Part shown: positions 62,570-64,000 of the stretch, piece by piece
Position numbering within the stretch: position 1 is the first letter of the stretch
Layout of the letters: every line of letters begins with the position of its first letter
NCBI GenBank assembly: GCA_946894095.1
Contig: OX335656.1
Span: forward strand, 3,177,001 to 3,241,000
DNA: 64,000 nt
From: Incurvaria masculella
Taxonomy: Eukaryota > Arthropoda > Insecta > Lepidoptera > Incurvariidae
Direction: 5' to 3'
Made by a program: the position numbers and the translations under genes
The notes under the pieces: model-generated
What the model was told of the DNA's origin: nothing
Database searches by the model: none
The model's input: only the letters and a program-made list of their open reading frames with translations

Positions 62570-62868
62570 AAACCGGCCAAGTGCGAGTAGGGCTCGCACA
62601 CGAAGGGTTCCGTACCATCGAACAATATTTAACACAAATAAAACAGGTTTTTTGTATGGGGACCCCCTTTAATTCTTATTATTTTTAAATGTTTCCTATT
62701 TGTTGTTATAGCGGCAATATAAACACACACTCTGTGAAAATTTCAGCTACCTACCTATTACGGTTCATAAGATACAGCCCTGTGGCAGACGGACGGACGG
62801 ACGGACGGACGGACAGCGTGGGCTTAGTAATAGGGTTCCGTTTTCACCCTTTGGGTACGGAACCCTAC
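62570..62868 (-). mobile_element. CCGT element, copy 8 (full)
   Basis: Minus strand: AGGGTTCCGTACCC-type start, pure CCGT core (62789-62815 on the plus strand as ACGG), GGGGGTCCCCATACAAAAAAC and a slightly altered terminal hairpin before CTTGGCCGG. Confidence 0.88.
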
Positions 62869-63574
62869 AAAGTATAATCGGAACAATGTTTCCTTCACCC
62901 TTGAAATTATTGTGACTATTTAACAAACTGACTTTTTCAATTATATCTTCTTATTTTTTATTATTTATATTTCATACTCATGGGATATCCCTTTGGTATA
63001 CTAATTCTGCCTTACTAATAACATTTGTGCCATTGCTATTACACCGTAATTTCTAGCTAGAAGTACTGTACAGCAAGCAATACAGAAATAATACAGATAG
63101 TATAAATATTAATTAGTAAGCTGCCTTCAGAATACCATTCGGTGTTTAGTGTTTATTTTACCATTTTGTAAGAATGAGCTTTTATTTTTTATTTAATTTT
63201 GAATTATCACGACTTGACATTACAATCCTGGCCGCATAAATTAGGAGTACAATGCAGGTATCCATACACATGACCGTATTGTAGTCGTTTTGCTCCGAGG
63301 CTTAACCATTGTCCAACTTTTTACAGTGGAAATATTCCTCCAATTTCCTGCAATAAGTTCTGCACCACAGCCTCTTAATACTTTTAATGATCCAACGTCG
63401 AGCTCCCAACTTTGACATTTCGCGTTTCGCTCCCCGAATCGGCAACCTTGTTCCCGATTAGGAACGAAAACTCTTCAGCGAAAGAACCAAGTATTTTTTG
63501 GTTTACTTAAATAATTAAAAACTCATTCGGTTTTTTGCAGGTTTTTTAAAGTTCGTTATATTTCAATTTATGTC
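62869..63574. other. unassigned DNA
   Basis: No repeat match; several AT-rich tracts; no frame of note. Confidence 0.3.
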
Positions 63575-63838
63575 AATGTTGGTTAAAGTCCGAAATCTTT
63601 TTTTCCTTGAAAGTAAAAAAATATTTCAAGATATACCCGTGTCGAGTGCACTAATTTCGTGTTTATGGTGAAACAAATAACCGTAATCTTTTTTTTTAAA
63701 TTGTTTCATACAAAAAAAAAACATTTTAAAGCAATTTTTTTTCTTGTCATTAACTCTTAATTAGTGCACTCAACATGAGTATAAGAGCAGAAATCAAATA
63801 CATTTCAAGGAAAAAAATATTTCGGACTTTCACCATCA
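63575..63838. mobile_element. MITE with GATGNTGGTNAAAGTCCGAAA termini
   Basis: Left ATGTTGGTTAAAGTCCGAAA and inverted right GATGATGGTGAAAGTCCGAAA, then TTTTTTTCCTTGAAA on both. TGAGTGCACTAATT also occurs on both arms. About 264 bp, noncoding; target duplication unclear. Confidence 0.75.
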
Positions 63839-63935
63839 TCGTGCTTTATCCGTAATATATACATCGGATTCGCTATTTTTAATCTGTCATTTCGATTACT
63901 TCTGGCGAAGAAGAGCCGACAAGAAACTTCTCTAA

Positions 63936-64000
63936 GGGCCGATTTTTCAATCCTCAGGATAGTACTTATAGTATTAATTCACATTTGTCAAAAGACGGAT
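63936..64000. mobile_element. TIR-G MITE, copy 3, cut by window end
   Basis: GGGCCGATTTTTCAATCCTC, then AGATAGTACTTA-like words and CAAAAGACGGAT, as at the left end of 22436. The rest lies beyond the window. Confidence 0.65.

Overview
This looks like a repeat-saturated stretch of a moth or butterfly nuclear genome. The reasons are the AT-rich base composition, an insect-type telomeric motif (AGGTT)6 at 61741-61771, tRNA- and 5S-derived SINEs, many short terminal-inverted-repeat elements, and several dispersed repeats I associate from memory with Lepidoptera (the AGGGTTCCGTACCC...CTTGGCCGG element with a CCGT core, and the ACCGACTTCAAAAAAAGGAG motif). I see no intact host protein-coding gene, no complete functional rRNA or tRNA gene, and nothing bacterial or viral. 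Most open reading frames are chance frames inside repeats. All family names below (SINE-t, SINE-5S, TTAA-1 to TTAA-4, FB165, PAL168, CCGT element, Rep-E, Rep-F, Rep-K, Rep-L, Rep-W, Rep-X, TIR-P, TIR-G) are labels of my own.

The dominant component is a SINE superfamily with about twenty copies or fragments. One body of about 260 bp is joined to two kinds of head. SINE-t has a tRNA-like head with A and B boxes. SINE-5S has a composite head: a tRNA-type A box followed by a recognisable 5S rRNA internal promoter (GAAGTTAAGCAACGCTGGGT, then CTTGGATGGGTGACC). Bodies attached to the two heads carry different diagnostic bases.

The second component is short non-autonomous DNA elements with terminal inverted repeats (MITEs). 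Four families have TTAA target duplications (TTAA-1 at 2202, 10536, 28247, 35235 and 41321; TTAA-2 at 6130, 22800 and 24887; TTAA-3 at 3063; TTAA-4 at 31318). There is a hAT-like element (48449-48726), a TA-duplicating palindrome present once alone (55564-55731) and once as a degenerate tandem array (47213-47915), and an element built from about fifteen copies of a CGTATAAT motif (43436-44065). One TTAA-1 copy sits inside a SINE-5S and one SINE-5S sits inside Rep-K, so relative ages can be read directly.

Autonomous-element relics are an internally deleted Tc1/mariner-type transposase (49616-50540), two 3' ends of an RTE-like LINE (19055-19196, 50541-50887) and three C-terminal scraps of another LINE reverse-transcriptase ORF (near 1966, 21350 and 58410).

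Long near-perfect palindromes are frequent: 16981-17087, 42461-42576, 53851-54002, 54697-55335, 57564-57625, 60907-61631 and 61632-61910. The stretch 30665-33890 is poorest in recognised repeats and holds one weak terminal-exon candidate near 32160. It may border unique, gene-associated sequence.
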